Shown piece after piece: positions 8,563-16,940 of a stretch of DNA of 44,455 nt; within the stretch, counting starts at the first letter, position 1, and every line of letters begins with the position of its first letter. The DNA lies in assembly GCA_012839085.1 (NCBI GenBank), contig DUNZ01000063.1:1-44455 (forward strand), given 5' to 3'. The stretch is from Clostridiales bacterium (GTDB taxonomy: Bacteria > Bacillota > Clostridia > Lachnospirales > Lachnospiraceae). A program made the translations under genes and the position numbers. The notes under the pieces are model-generated. The model saw only the letters and a list, made by a program, of their open reading frames with translations, was not told the DNA's origin and did not search any database.

Positions 8563-9409
8563 AAAAGAATTGCGTTCTTACTTTACATCGATGATCGGAT
8601 ATGTCTTCATGTCCTTCTTTTTAGTTGTTATTGGAATATATTTTTTTGCACAGAATTTGCTAGGAGGATATGCTAATTTTGAATATACCCTATCCTCTAT
8701 CAGTTTTATCTTTGTACTTTTGGCACCGATTTTAACCATGAGATTGATGGCAGAGGAAAATAAGCAAAAGACGGATCAGCTATTATATACCTCTCCTTTG
8801 AGTGCCTCATCCATCATTATGGGTAAATTTTTGGCCGTGTTTACCATATTTTTAGGAGTTATCCTAATTATTTCAACTTATCCCATGATTTTGAGTAAAT
8901 ATGGGGATGTAAAATTATCTACTGCTTATGCAAGTGTTTTAGGTTTTGCCTTGTTAGGTGGAGCTTATTTATCTATGGGACTATTGATATCTAGCTTGAC
9001 CGATAGTCAAGTAGTGGCAGCAGTAATCAGCTTTGTAGTATTCTTATTTACAGCCTTAATGGAGGGCATTGCTAACATCATTCCATCGGATAATAGAACC
9101 GCTTATATTGTATTTTCTGCGATACTATTATTGATTTGCTACATTTTATATCGAATGATGCATAATGTAACGGTTTCTATCGCCATTGCCTGTATCGGTG
9201 AAGCAGCACTGACCATCACATACTTGATCAAACCTGCCATCTTTGACGGATCGGTTTCGAGAGTATTTACCTGGTTTTCTGTCTTATCAAGGTTTGATTC
9301 CTTTTACTATGGCATATTGGATTTAACCAGTATAGTCTATTATTTCAGTATCATTTTTGTTTTCTTATATCTGTCCACACAGGTAATCAAGAAAAAGAGA
9401 TGGAGTTAG
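8546..9409 (+). CDS. ABC-2 type permease (GldF-like)
   Basis: A 287-residue membrane protein starting MLAIYKKELRSYF, the usual beginning of ABC-2 permeases. The ATG at 8546 is preceded by GGAGGAGGAG; an in-frame start at 8411 would lie inside the ATPase gene and add 45 basic residues unlike the family. Six hydrophobic segments alternate with short loops. The conserved LMAEENKQKTDQLLYTSPLS lies after the second helix, as in GldF/NosY-type permeases. Translationally coupled to the ATPase and followed by the GldG-like gene, so it most likely forms the membrane channel of that transporter. Substrate unknown. Confidence 0.92.
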   Translation: MLAIYKKELRSYFTSMIGYVFMSFFLVVIGIYFFAQNLLGGYANFEYTLSSISFIFVLLAPILTMRLMAEENKQKTDQLLYTSPLSASSIIMGKFLAVFTIFLGVILIISTYPMILSKYGDVKLSTAYASVLGFALLGGAYLSMGLLISSLTDSQVVAAVISFVVFLFTALMEGIANIIPSDNRTAYIVFSAILLLICYILYRMMHNVTVSIAIACIGEAALTITYLIKPAIFDGSVSRVFTWFSVLSRFDSFYYGILDLTSIVYYFSIIFVFLYLSTQVIKKKRWS

Positions 9410-9427
9410 GAAGAGGAGGACGATACC

Positions 9428-10894
9428 GTGAATGAGTTAGAACATAAGGAAAAAAACAAGGCAGAAAACATAATCGATAAAATCAAAAGTTCCTTTTCTG
9501 GAAGGAAATTTAGAAGTGGAGCTTATGTTTCGGTTGTTTCTGCAATTATTATAGCAATTACTTTGGTCATTAATTTAATTGTATCTGAACTGGAATTACA
9601 GGTGGATTTAAGTTCGGAAAGTTTCTTTACCTTAACTAAGGAAACAGAGAATATTGTTAAAAACCTTACGGAGGATGTTACCATCTATTATATTGTAGAA
9701 CCTGGGAATGAAACTCCTATATTTGAAAGAATTATTGATGAATATGACAATTTATCCGATAAACTTAGATTAGAATATAAGGATCCAGTTTTATACCCTA
9801 ATTTTGTATCCAATTATCTTGAGGATATCAATGTAAGTCAGAATAGTTTTCTAATTGTAAATGAAGTTACTCAGAGAGCAAAATATATTGCTGGGACGGA
9901 TATGCTTGTACAAGAAATTAATTATTCCACCTACAGCATGGAGACCACTGGAATTGATGTGGAAGGAAAGATTACTTCCGCAATCCAATTTGTATCAAAT
10001 CCAGATTTACCAGTTATGTATGTAGTAACCGGTCATGGAGAAGTTAAAACTGGTGAAATATTTGCGGATATGATGGATAAGCAGAATGTAATAGTAAATG
10101 AGTTAGCAACTCTGACCGCAGAAGAAATTCCTGAGGACTGTGATATCCTATTGATAAATTCTCCAGAAACCGATTTGTCTGAAGATGAGGCGACCATGAT
10201 AAAGGAATATCTAAAGAATGGTGGAAATGCCATCATAACTTTAGACTATCGCGCTCAAGAAATGGAGAATCTAAGTTCTGTACTTGACTACTATGGAATT
10301 GGCCTAGTGGAAGGATTTATTTTGGAAGGGGATACGGGCAAGTACCTACCCAATAACCCATATTTTATTTTACCGGATGTAGAGAAGCATGATATCACAA
10401 CAAAAGTTTTAGATAACACCTTATTTACCATCTTACCAGTTGCTTCCGGCTTGGAAATAAAGGATAATACCAGAAGTTCACTGGGGATAGAGCCTTTATT
10501 GTCCACATCGGATAAAGCTTATTCCAAGGTAAATATTAATGCTAGTACTATAGAAAAGGAAGAAAACGATATTGATGGTCCGTTTTTTGTGGGCTTGTTA
10601 GCTACAGATCAATTCGATAATATAACAAGCAACTTAATGGTATTTTCAGCAAGAGCTATTTTTGATGAAGGAGTACTCTTGGGTTATGGAAATGGAGATT
10701 TATTGTCTGGTGCAATTGGATATCTATCAGGAGATATGGAAGCCATTTCTATACCGACCAGAAGTCTAGCATCGAATTATATTACCTTAACACAAAAACA
10801 GGCAATTTCCTGGGGAGCAGTTGCTATCATAGTAATCCCTGCCATCATCCTTGGAATTGGTGTATTTGTATGCTTGAGAAGGAGGAAGAGATAA
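9428..10894 (+). CDS. GldG-family ABC auxiliary protein
   Basis: A 488-residue protein with a GTG start 6 bp after AGGAGGACG. A transmembrane helix at about 33-53 anchors a large extracytoplasmic part, and a second helix at about 463-483 ends in a basic RRRKR tail. The segment LSSESFFTLTKETENIVKNL and the later GGNAIITLDYR are typical of the GldG/ABC-type uncharacterised family (PF09822-like, with the DUF7088-type N-terminal part). Such proteins accompany GldA/GldF-like exporters; in Bacteroidetes they belong to the gliding machinery, but in Clostridia the role is not established. Ends in TAATG shared with the next gene. Confidence 0.88.
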   Translation: MNELEHKEKNKAENIIDKIKSSFSGRKFRSGAYVSVVSAIIIAITLVINLIVSELELQVDLSSESFFTLTKETENIVKNLTEDVTIYYIVEPGNETPIFERIIDEYDNLSDKLRLEYKDPVLYPNFVSNYLEDINVSQNSFLIVNEVTQRAKYIAGTDMLVQEINYSTYSMETTGIDVEGKITSAIQFVSNPDLPVMYVVTGHGEVKTGEIFADMMDKQNVIVNELATLTAEEIPEDCDILLINSPETDLSEDEATMIKEYLKNGGNAIITLDYRAQEMENLSSVLDYYGIGLVEGFILEGDTGKYLPNNPYFILPDVEKHDITTKVLDNTLFTILPVASGLEIKDNTRSSLGIEPLLSTSDKAYSKVNINASTIEKEENDIDGPFFVGLLATDQFDNITSNLMVFSARAIFDEGVLLGYGNGDLLSGAIGYLSGDMEAISIPTRSLASNYITLTQKQAISWGAVAIIVIPAIILGIGVFVCLRRRKR

Positions 10895-12396
10895 TGGCAA
10901 AAAGGAAGAAAAAAACCACCTTGACCATGGTTACCCTTCTTTTGGCATTAGCTTTTTTAATAGTCTTTTATCTCTGGTATAGCAATCGAGAGGAGACTAG
11001 TGGTAATGAAGCAGAGAGTAAAGCGAAAATTACTCTTGCTGAAATTGATAAAAATAACATCCAGCAATTACATTTTCAAAATAAAGAAGTAAATTTAAAC
11101 TTATATCTAGAAGGGGAAGTATGGCTATCCCAGGAAGATCCCAATCGACCAATCAACCAAGATAAAGTTGATAACCTTCTAAATGTAATTGATCGAGTTG
11201 AAGCTGAACGGTTAGTCCTTGAAAATCCAGAGGATATCAGTGAGTTTGGTTTGGATGAGCCGGTTTTGTTTCTAGAAGCTACTAGTAAGGATAATCAAGT
11301 TGTAAGTTTGAAAATAGGAAGTCAGACCTCAACCAAGGAAGGTTATTATGGAATGGTGAATGATGACCCTAATGTCTATTTGTTTAGTAACAACTATCGT
11401 ACTGGCATGGACTACAGGGACGTAGATATGACAGAGAAAGAGGATTTGCCATCGGTAGCAGCAGAAGGAGTTAAGCATCTTACCATTACCATGAGAGAAG
11501 GAGATAATTTTGAATTAGTAAATGATCCAGATAATCAAATATCTGCACCTGGTGCCCTAATCTTTCCATGGATTATTTATCAGCCTTATGAAGAAGGAGT
11601 CATCGCAGATACAGCTAAGGTAAATGAATACCTTGGAAATTATGCATCCCTTGTTTATGATCATTGTGTTAATTACCAGGCAGAAGATCTTAGTGACTAT
11701 GGTCTTGATCAACCCTATGCAACCATCCATATCGAATATGAGCAGACCAATGTAATCACCTTAGAAGAACCAGAAGTCAATCCGGAAACCGGTGAAGAAA
11801 TAAAGCAAAAAACAGAAGTAGAGGATAAGGAATTCACACTCCTAATTGGAGATCAAAATGATGATGGTGATTATTTTGTTCGTATGGTGGATTCTGATGC
11901 AGTCTATGTGATGGATGCTTCGGATGTGGAAAATATGCTGGAAGTGGATGTCTTTGCCATGGTAAGTAAACATATCAATATGCCCAATATTGCTAATGTT
12001 GACCATATCACTATTCAGGTAGAGGATAGTTCTTATACTATGGAAATAGAGCGCAATACCATCACCAATGAAGAGGGAGAAGAAGAAACGGAGGAAATTT
12101 ATTATTATAATGGCCAAGTGATTGAAGAAGATGATTTTAAAGGCTTATACCGTCGTTTGATTAGTGCTGCATACGACGCACCAATAAAGGAAGAGTTGGA
12201 TATCACAGGATTAAAACCTGTAATCACCATAAGTTATCATATTGCTGAGAGCGACAAAACAGTAAGCTCTTCCTATCTACCATATGATGAAAGTTTTTAT
12301 ATCGTGGACAATGGAAGAAAAGTGCGTTTTTATGCGGACAAGAGAAAGATTGATGATATCGTAAGTGCAGTGGTGGTTTTTAAACCTTCAGAGTAG
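10894..12396 (+). CDS. DUF4340 domain-containing protein
   Basis: A 500-residue protein whose ATG overlaps the previous stop by one base (TAATG), after GGAGGAAGAG, so it is translationally coupled. A basic N-terminus and one helix at about 12-28 suggest a membrane-anchored protein facing outwards. The repeated pattern, VNLLLNVIDRVEAERLV-like strands followed by EFGLDEP and SDYGLDQP, is the duplicated DUF4340 fold. DUF4340 proteins regularly follow GldG-like genes in this ABC arrangement. The acidic inserts (ITNEEGEEETEE) are not conserved parts of the fold. Function unknown; terminator follows. Confidence 0.88.
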   Translation: MAKRKKKTTLTMVTLLLALAFLIVFYLWYSNREETSGNEAESKAKITLAEIDKNNIQQLHFQNKEVNLNLYLEGEVWLSQEDPNRPINQDKVDNLLNVIDRVEAERLVLENPEDISEFGLDEPVLFLEATSKDNQVVSLKIGSQTSTKEGYYGMVNDDPNVYLFSNNYRTGMDYRDVDMTEKEDLPSVAAEGVKHLTITMREGDNFELVNDPDNQISAPGALIFPWIIYQPYEEGVIADTAKVNEYLGNYASLVYDHCVNYQAEDLSDYGLDQPYATIHIEYEQTNVITLEEPEVNPETGEEIKQKTEVEDKEFTLLIGDQNDDGDYFVRMVDSDAVYVMDASDVENMLEVDVFAMVSKHINMPNIANVDHITIQVEDSSYTMEIERNTITNEEGEEETEEIYYYNGQVIEEDDFKGLYRRLISAAYDAPIKEELDITGLKPVITISYHIAESDKTVSSSYLPYDESFYIVDNGRKVRFYADKRKIDDIVSAVVVFKPSE

Positions 12397-12444
12397 GAAT
12401 TAACACCTGTAGAGTAAGATTTTAACCTACAGAGAATATTAGTG

Positions 12445-12482
12445 AAAAAGGAAGTCGTAGCAAATGTACGGCTTCTTTTTTC
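12445..12482 (+). terminator. Terminator of the Gld-like ABC operon
   Basis: Stem GAAGTCGTA (12451-12459) and TACGGCTTC (12467-12475), extended by AAAAAG/CTTTTT, followed by a T run. Confidence 0.85.
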
Positions 12483-12535
12483 TGTGCTTTTTTCTATGCC
12501 TTTTTCTGTGCCTTTTTCTATGCCTTTTTTGTGCC
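12482..12535. repeat. 12 bp tandem repeat, about 5 units
   Basis: CTATGCC and CTGTGCC cores alternate at 12482, 12494, 12506 and 12518, with a last variant at 12529, each separated by TTTTT, giving a 12 bp period. The array begins at the T tract of the preceding terminator. It lies in a 563 bp gene-free stretch (12397-12959). Confidence 0.85.
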
Positions 12536-12656
12536 AAGATTTATAGATTTATGAATTCTTGTTATACCTTGGATTGCAGAGTCACGTTTAACAAGATTAT
12601 CTCTTATGTTATACTTTACTGGAACGATTGCTTCCTTTTTTAGATACCAGTATAAC

Positions 12657-12810
12657 AGTACAGATCTATAGAATTGGATTTATGGAATTGGATTTATGGA
12701 ATTGGATTTATGGAATTGGATTTATAGAATTGGATTTATAGAATTGGATCTATAGAATTGGATTTATAGAATTGGATTTATAACATTAGATTTACAGAAT
12801 TCAATTTACT
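12657..12810. repeat. 14 bp tandem repeat, 8 clear and 3 decayed units
   Basis: The unit GAATTGGATTTATR starts at 12671, 12685, 12699, 12713, 12727, 12741, 12755 and 12769 with one or no changes. Decayed copies lie at 12657, 12783 and 12797. The first four units end in ATG and the later ones in ATA, so they expanded in blocks. It is non-coding and lies about 150 bp before the SpoIID-domain gene. Confidence 0.92.
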
Positions 12811-12959
12811 TAGAATAGGATAAAACTGTCCAATCGCTTAATATTTGATAACTTGTACGAATATTACGGTAAATACTATAATATATTAGCATATGGGATA
12901 TTTATGTAAGGACCTCTACCTAAATTACAAGGCATGAGCCTGGAATAGGAGCTGCAACT

Positions 12960-15821
12960 ATGAGTATTAAGAGGAAAATGATATTGATTGGAATCTGTCT
13001 TGTAGTTATTTTGGTGATATTTACTGTAAATGTCATCCGTCGATTTCGGTCGGAACCAGATAATTTACATCCGGATACCACTCAGAGGGAAAATCTAATA
13101 ACAAGGGCAGAAGCATACCGTTTACTTAGTTATCTAGAATATGATAAATCCGATCGGGAAGGGGAATCCTTTGGGATCGTTTATGCTGATTCTAAAATGT
13201 CCGATTGGTATGATTCTTATGTGAACGCGGTATGGAAGATGGGGCTAATTGAGGGGAACATAAGTGTTTCCCCGAAAGAGCCTTTAACCTATTTAGCCTG
13301 TAAGGAATTGATGAATGGATTAATCTTAAAATTTCCGGAACTTCAAAATGTATTTATGAATTTGTCTTTTGACTTTCTTAAGGCGGAAGAACCCATGTTA
13401 ATTTCGGAGTTCCTAGAATTATATACAGCGATTCTTAACTTGCTTCCCGAAGATAAAAAATTAGTAGACACAAAGGAACTATTTGTTCTTGGAAGGGATG
13501 TCACAGAAGATGGTAAGGATAGGATTGTCACCAATGATGGAATGTACTTTTATAAAGATGCCTGGGACTATGAGGCTTTCTTAAAAGATCTCAACCTTGA
13601 GGATGAGGGTTCTCTAGAAGATGGCTTAAGTTTATCAGAGAATGGGTCAAGTTCCCAAGAGAACAGTTCAAATTCCTCAGAGAATGGTTCAAGATCCCAA
13701 GAAAACAGTTCAAGTACTTCAGAGAATGGTTCAAGATCCCAAGAAAACAGTTCAAGTACTTCAGAGAATAGATCAAGTTCCCAAGAAAACAGTTCAAGTT
13801 CTTCAGAGAATAGCTTAGGTTCCCAAGAGAATCGTTCAAGTTCCTCAGAAAATAGCTCAGGATCCCAAAAGAATAGCTCAAGATCCCAAGAAACTAACAT
13901 AGATTCTTCAGAGAACAGCTCTGGATCTCAAAAAAAAGGGACAAATTCTTCAGAAAACAGTGCCAGGGCTCTTGAACTTACTGTTGAGAATATCCATAAG
14001 TTATATTTAGATAAAAACATTGAGGTTTTATATTCTGGCAGGGAGATTATTTATATTCGTTCGGTGAATACGAAAAAAGTTGTCCTTCATAATGTATGGA
14101 TTAATGAGGGAAAGGATAAGGAAGTAGACGTTTTTATTGGAGGTATCGATCGAGTATTTAATGCCAAATCTCCTCTTTCTTCTAGTATTGAAAGGGTAGT
14201 TGGTAATATTACAATGGAAAACCAGAAGGTAGTACAAATCAGTGTAAAACCAGATACCATAAGAGGAAAAGTATTGCTCACTGGAAAAGATTTTATAGAG
14301 ATTGAAGGTTATGGTAAGGTTCCCTTAGAAGAGAACTATAAAATTTATAAATTATACGGAAACATATCCCTAGAACCTACCAGTAGCATTTTGGTTGGTT
14401 ATGATACCACGGAATTTGTAGTGTCAGGTGGAAAAATCAGTGCTGCCTTAATTACGGAATCAATAAAAGCGGAAAATATCCGAGTGCTAATTAAAACAAC
14501 AGATTTTAAGAGTATTTATCATGATCGACTGGAAATAGGTGCAAGCTCAGACTTTAAACTTTATTGTGACGAAGAAGAGTTTTCCTATACCCAGGAAGAA
14601 ACCATAAGCTTAGAACCAGGACATGAACTACTACAAAAGGGTAGGATTAAACTGGTTCCCGACACAGAAGAGGGAAAATTCATTTTGCATAGTGTAGAGC
14701 GTATGGATGGGGTCCCCAAATACCGAGGTAGTATGGAAATCATAGAAACGGATCAGGGGCTTTTAATCGTGAATGAATTACCTTTGGAGGAATACTTATA
14801 TGCGGTAATCCCTAGCGAGATGCCTACTTATTATGGAACAGAAGCCTTGAAGGTCCAGGCAGTTTGTGCTAGAAGTTACGCATATAAACATCTTCATGCC
14901 AATAGCCTAAGTGAATATGGGGCTCATGTGGACGACAGTGTTTCTTATCAGGTATATAATAATATCGCCGAAAATGAGCAATCTATTTTTGCTGTCAAGG
15001 ATACCTATGGTAAGGTAATTGAATATGAGGGAAATGTTATTACCGCATATTATTTTTCTACTTCCTGTGGGCATACCACGGAAGCCCAATATGTATGGCC
15101 AAATGGTAGTGATATTCCTTATCTAAAAGGGAAGCTAATGAAAGTGGATGGAGATGTACAAGACACATCCTCCTTAGAAGCTGGAAACATATATGAGGAT
15201 TTGACCAAGGAAGATAATTTTAGAAGCTTTATTACTGACCAAAACTTTTTGACTTACGATAGTGAGTTTAACTGGTATCGCTGGAAGGTAACCATGGATG
15301 TTGAAAATTTGACGAAAGTAATCAATAGCAACATCGGAAAAAGATACAAGGCAAATCCAGATCTAATCCAAACCATGACCTCTGGGTCAAAGAAGGAAAA
15401 GGAGCCAGTATTCGAGAGTCTTCCAGTGGATAGCATAGGAGAAGTTGTGGATATATCCGTTGCAAAAAGAGAAAAGGGTGGAATAATCTCTGAGTTATTG
15501 ATTACCGGAACCGAAAAAACCGTAAAGATAAAAACAGAATATAATATTAGACTACTAATGGCGCCAGTTTATGACACCATGATAAGACATGACGATTCCA
15601 AGGTAAGTAATCTAAGTTTACTTCCCAGTGCTTTCTTTATCATTGATAAAAATGAAGAGGAAGGAAAGTTAAAAAGTATTACCCTAACCGGAGGCGGATA
15701 TGGTCATGGGGTTGGAATGAGCCAGAACGCGGTTAAGGCTATGGTAGATGCCGGCATGGAGTATGACGAAATCATTACTTATTTCTATGATGGTACTCAA
15801 ATTGGATTTATCTACGAATGA
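12960..15821 (+). CDS. SpoIID/LytB-domain protein with SLH-like domain and repeat linker
   Basis: A 953-residue exported, membrane-anchored protein. The N-terminal helix is at about 7-25. Residues about 45-115 resemble an S-layer-homology module (LITRAEAYRLLSYLEY ... VNAVWKMGLIEG). Residues about 224-337 are a Ser/Asn/Gln/Glu linker built from a 14-residue repeat such as GSRSQENSSSTSEN. From about 585 to the end is a SpoIID/LytB domain: YRGSMEI, VIPSEMP with the likely catalytic glutamate, VQAVCARSYAY, YYFSTSCGHTTEA, and the final GGGYGHGVGMSQNAVKAM. SpoIID-type domains cut peptidoglycan glycan strands as lytic transglycosylases. At 953 residues it is much longer than true SpoIID (about 340), so I infer a vegetative or spore-wall hydrolase, not SpoIID itself. 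Start follows AGGAGCTG. It overlaps the convergent BrkB gene by 14 bp. Confidence 0.85.
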   Translation: MSIKRKMILIGICLVVILVIFTVNVIRRFRSEPDNLHPDTTQRENLITRAEAYRLLSYLEYDKSDREGESFGIVYADSKMSDWYDSYVNAVWKMGLIEGNISVSPKEPLTYLACKELMNGLILKFPELQNVFMNLSFDFLKAEEPMLISEFLELYTAILNLLPEDKKLVDTKELFVLGRDVTEDGKDRIVTNDGMYFYKDAWDYEAFLKDLNLEDEGSLEDGLSLSENGSSSQENSSNSSENGSRSQENSSSTSENGSRSQENSSSTSENRSSSQENSSSSSENSLGSQENRSSSSENSSGSQKNSSRSQETNIDSSENSSGSQKKGTNSSENSARALELTVENIHKLYLDKNIEVLYSGREIIYIRSVNTKKVVLHNVWINEGKDKEVDVFIGGIDRVFNAKSPLSSSIERVVGNITMENQKVVQISVKPDTIRGKVLLTGKDFIEIEGYGKVPLEENYKIYKLYGNISLEPTSSILVGYDTTEFVVSGGKISAALITESIKAENIRVLIKTTDFKSIYHDRLEIGASSDFKLYCDEEEFSYTQEETISLEPGHELLQKGRIKLVPDTEEGKFILHSVERMDGVPKYRGSMEIIETDQGLLIVNELPLEEYLYAVIPSEMPTYYGTEALKVQAVCARSYAYKHLHANSLSEYGAHVDDSVSYQVYNNIAENEQSIFAVKDTYGKVIEYEGNVITAYYFSTSCGHTTEAQYVWPNGSDIPYLKGKLMKVDGDVQDTSSLEAGNIYEDLTKEDNFRSFITDQNFLTYDSEFNWYRWKVTMDVENLTKVINSNIGKRYKANPDLIQTMTSGSKKEKEPVFESLPVDSIGEVVDISVAKREKGGIISELLITGTEKTVKIKTEYNIRLLMAPVYDTMIRHDDSKVSNLSLLPSAFFIIDKNEEEGKLKSITLTGGGYGHGVGMSQNAVKAMVDAGMEYDEIITYFYDGTQIGFIYE
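13636..13970. repeat. 42 bp in-frame coding repeat (14-residue units)
   Basis: About seven units encode variants of GSSSQENSSSSSEN. Two adjacent units, near 13684-13767, encode identical GSRSQENSSSTSEN and are nearly identical in DNA; later units diverge (SSGSQKNSSRSQET, SSGSQKKGTNSSEN). Because 42 is divisible by three, copy-number changes keep the frame and only lengthen or shorten the linker. Confidence 0.88.
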
Positions 15822-16686
15822 CACTTTCTTCTGTTGAAGAACGATAAAGTTTCTTAATTCTTGCCATGATGCACTTATTTTCAAATAAAAGATTAATTTC
15901 AGCTCCAATGAATAAGATGTACATACAAAAGTACATCCAAAGCATAAAGAGGACAATGGTTGTTAGGCTGCCGTACATGGATGAATAGTTGGTATAATTA
16001 TCGATGTAGAAGGAAAAAGCGTAGGAAAAGGCCATCCAACCGGCAGCACAAATCATTGCTCCTGGGAGCTCACGCATAATATTGGTTTTTCGGTTAGGAA
16101 TTACAACATAAATAATTAAGAAGAATATGATAAGGGTAATAAGGCCTACTATGGTTCGTAGGCTTATAATTAATAAAGCCATATCCTTTAGAACAGGGAA
16201 TTTTGCCTGTATCCAAAGGTAGAGTTGATTTCCAAATACAAATAACACCATAGTTGCAATTAGCATAATGGCAAATATTAAGGTATACAAGGCGGAAACG
16301 ATACGTAACAAGATATAGTTTCTTGTTTCTTTGATTTCATAAACGGAATTCAAACCTTTCATAATTGCTAAAAATCCTTTACCGGCAGACCACATAGCGG
16401 TAAGAGCCGTAAGAGAGATTACGGTACCAGAGCTAGTAGTATCATAAATATCATTCACTACTACGATCACTAAGGAATTGACTGCATCTGGAAAGATTTG
16501 AGTGAATAATTTCATTATAGTACTTTCTTGGACAGGAAAGTATTGAATAATGCTTAAGAGCAGCATAATAAAAGGGAAAAAAGAGATAATGATGAAAAAT
16601 GCTGCTTGTGCAGAAAAGGCAGCAATATGCTCATCTCTAATTTTCTTTATAATTAAATCTATCATTTTAAAAAATGATTTTATCAT
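15808..16686 (-). CDS. YihY/BrkB family membrane protein
   Basis: A 292-residue inner-membrane protein with about six hydrophobic helices. The opening IKKIRDEHIAAFSAQAAFFI, the GKGFLAIMKGLNSVYEIKETRNY segment and PGAMICAAGWMAFSYAFSFY are hallmarks of the YihY/BrkB family (once thought to be RNase BN). Function is not settled; transport has been proposed. The start ATG is preceded by GGAG with an 8 bp spacer. The 3' end overlaps the SpoIID-domain gene by 14 bp on the opposite strand, so there is no room for a separate terminator between them. Confidence 0.92.
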   Translation of the reverse strand: MIKSFFKMIDLIIKKIRDEHIAAFSAQAAFFIIISFFPFIMLLLSIIQYFPVQESTIMKLFTQIFPDAVNSLVIVVVNDIYDTTSSGTVISLTALTAMWSAGKGFLAIMKGLNSVYEIKETRNYILLRIVSALYTLIFAIMLIATMVLFVFGNQLYLWIQAKFPVLKDMALLIISLRTIVGLITLIIFFLIIYVVIPNRKTNIMRELPGAMICAAGWMAFSYAFSFYIDNYTNYSSMYGSLTTIVLFMLWMYFCMYILFIGAEINLLFENKCIMARIKKLYRSSTEESVIRR

Positions 16687-16835
16687 CTTACTAACTCCAA
16701 TCGCATCAGTATCGTACAGTATATTATATGTGACAGCATTTTATGCTATCCCTCTTTGTTGTGCTTTGTCTTTTAGTTAGTTTAAGAATATCATATAATG
16801 TAGGGAAATATCAATTGTTTTTAAAGCCCTCCTCA

Positions 16836-16863
16836 TTGAAATATTTATAGGATATGATAATAT
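16836..16863 (+). promoter_or_regulatory. Candidate promoter of the alpha-galactosidase gene
   Basis: TTGAAA (16836-16841), a 16 bp spacer and TAATAT (16858-16863) lie about 80 bp before the start codon at 16941. No operator-like inverted repeat is evident next to it. Confidence 0.45.
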
Positions 16864-16940
16864 GGATTTAACATAACTTGAACAAGCTATGGAACATATT
16901 AATTCTTACTCTTTAACAAATTTCAAATGAGGAGGTAACC

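Noticed and set aside
13568-13900. Minus-strand repeat frames opposite the Ser-rich linker of the SpoIID-domain protein
   Set aside because: They are shadows of the 42 bp coding repeat on the plus strand.
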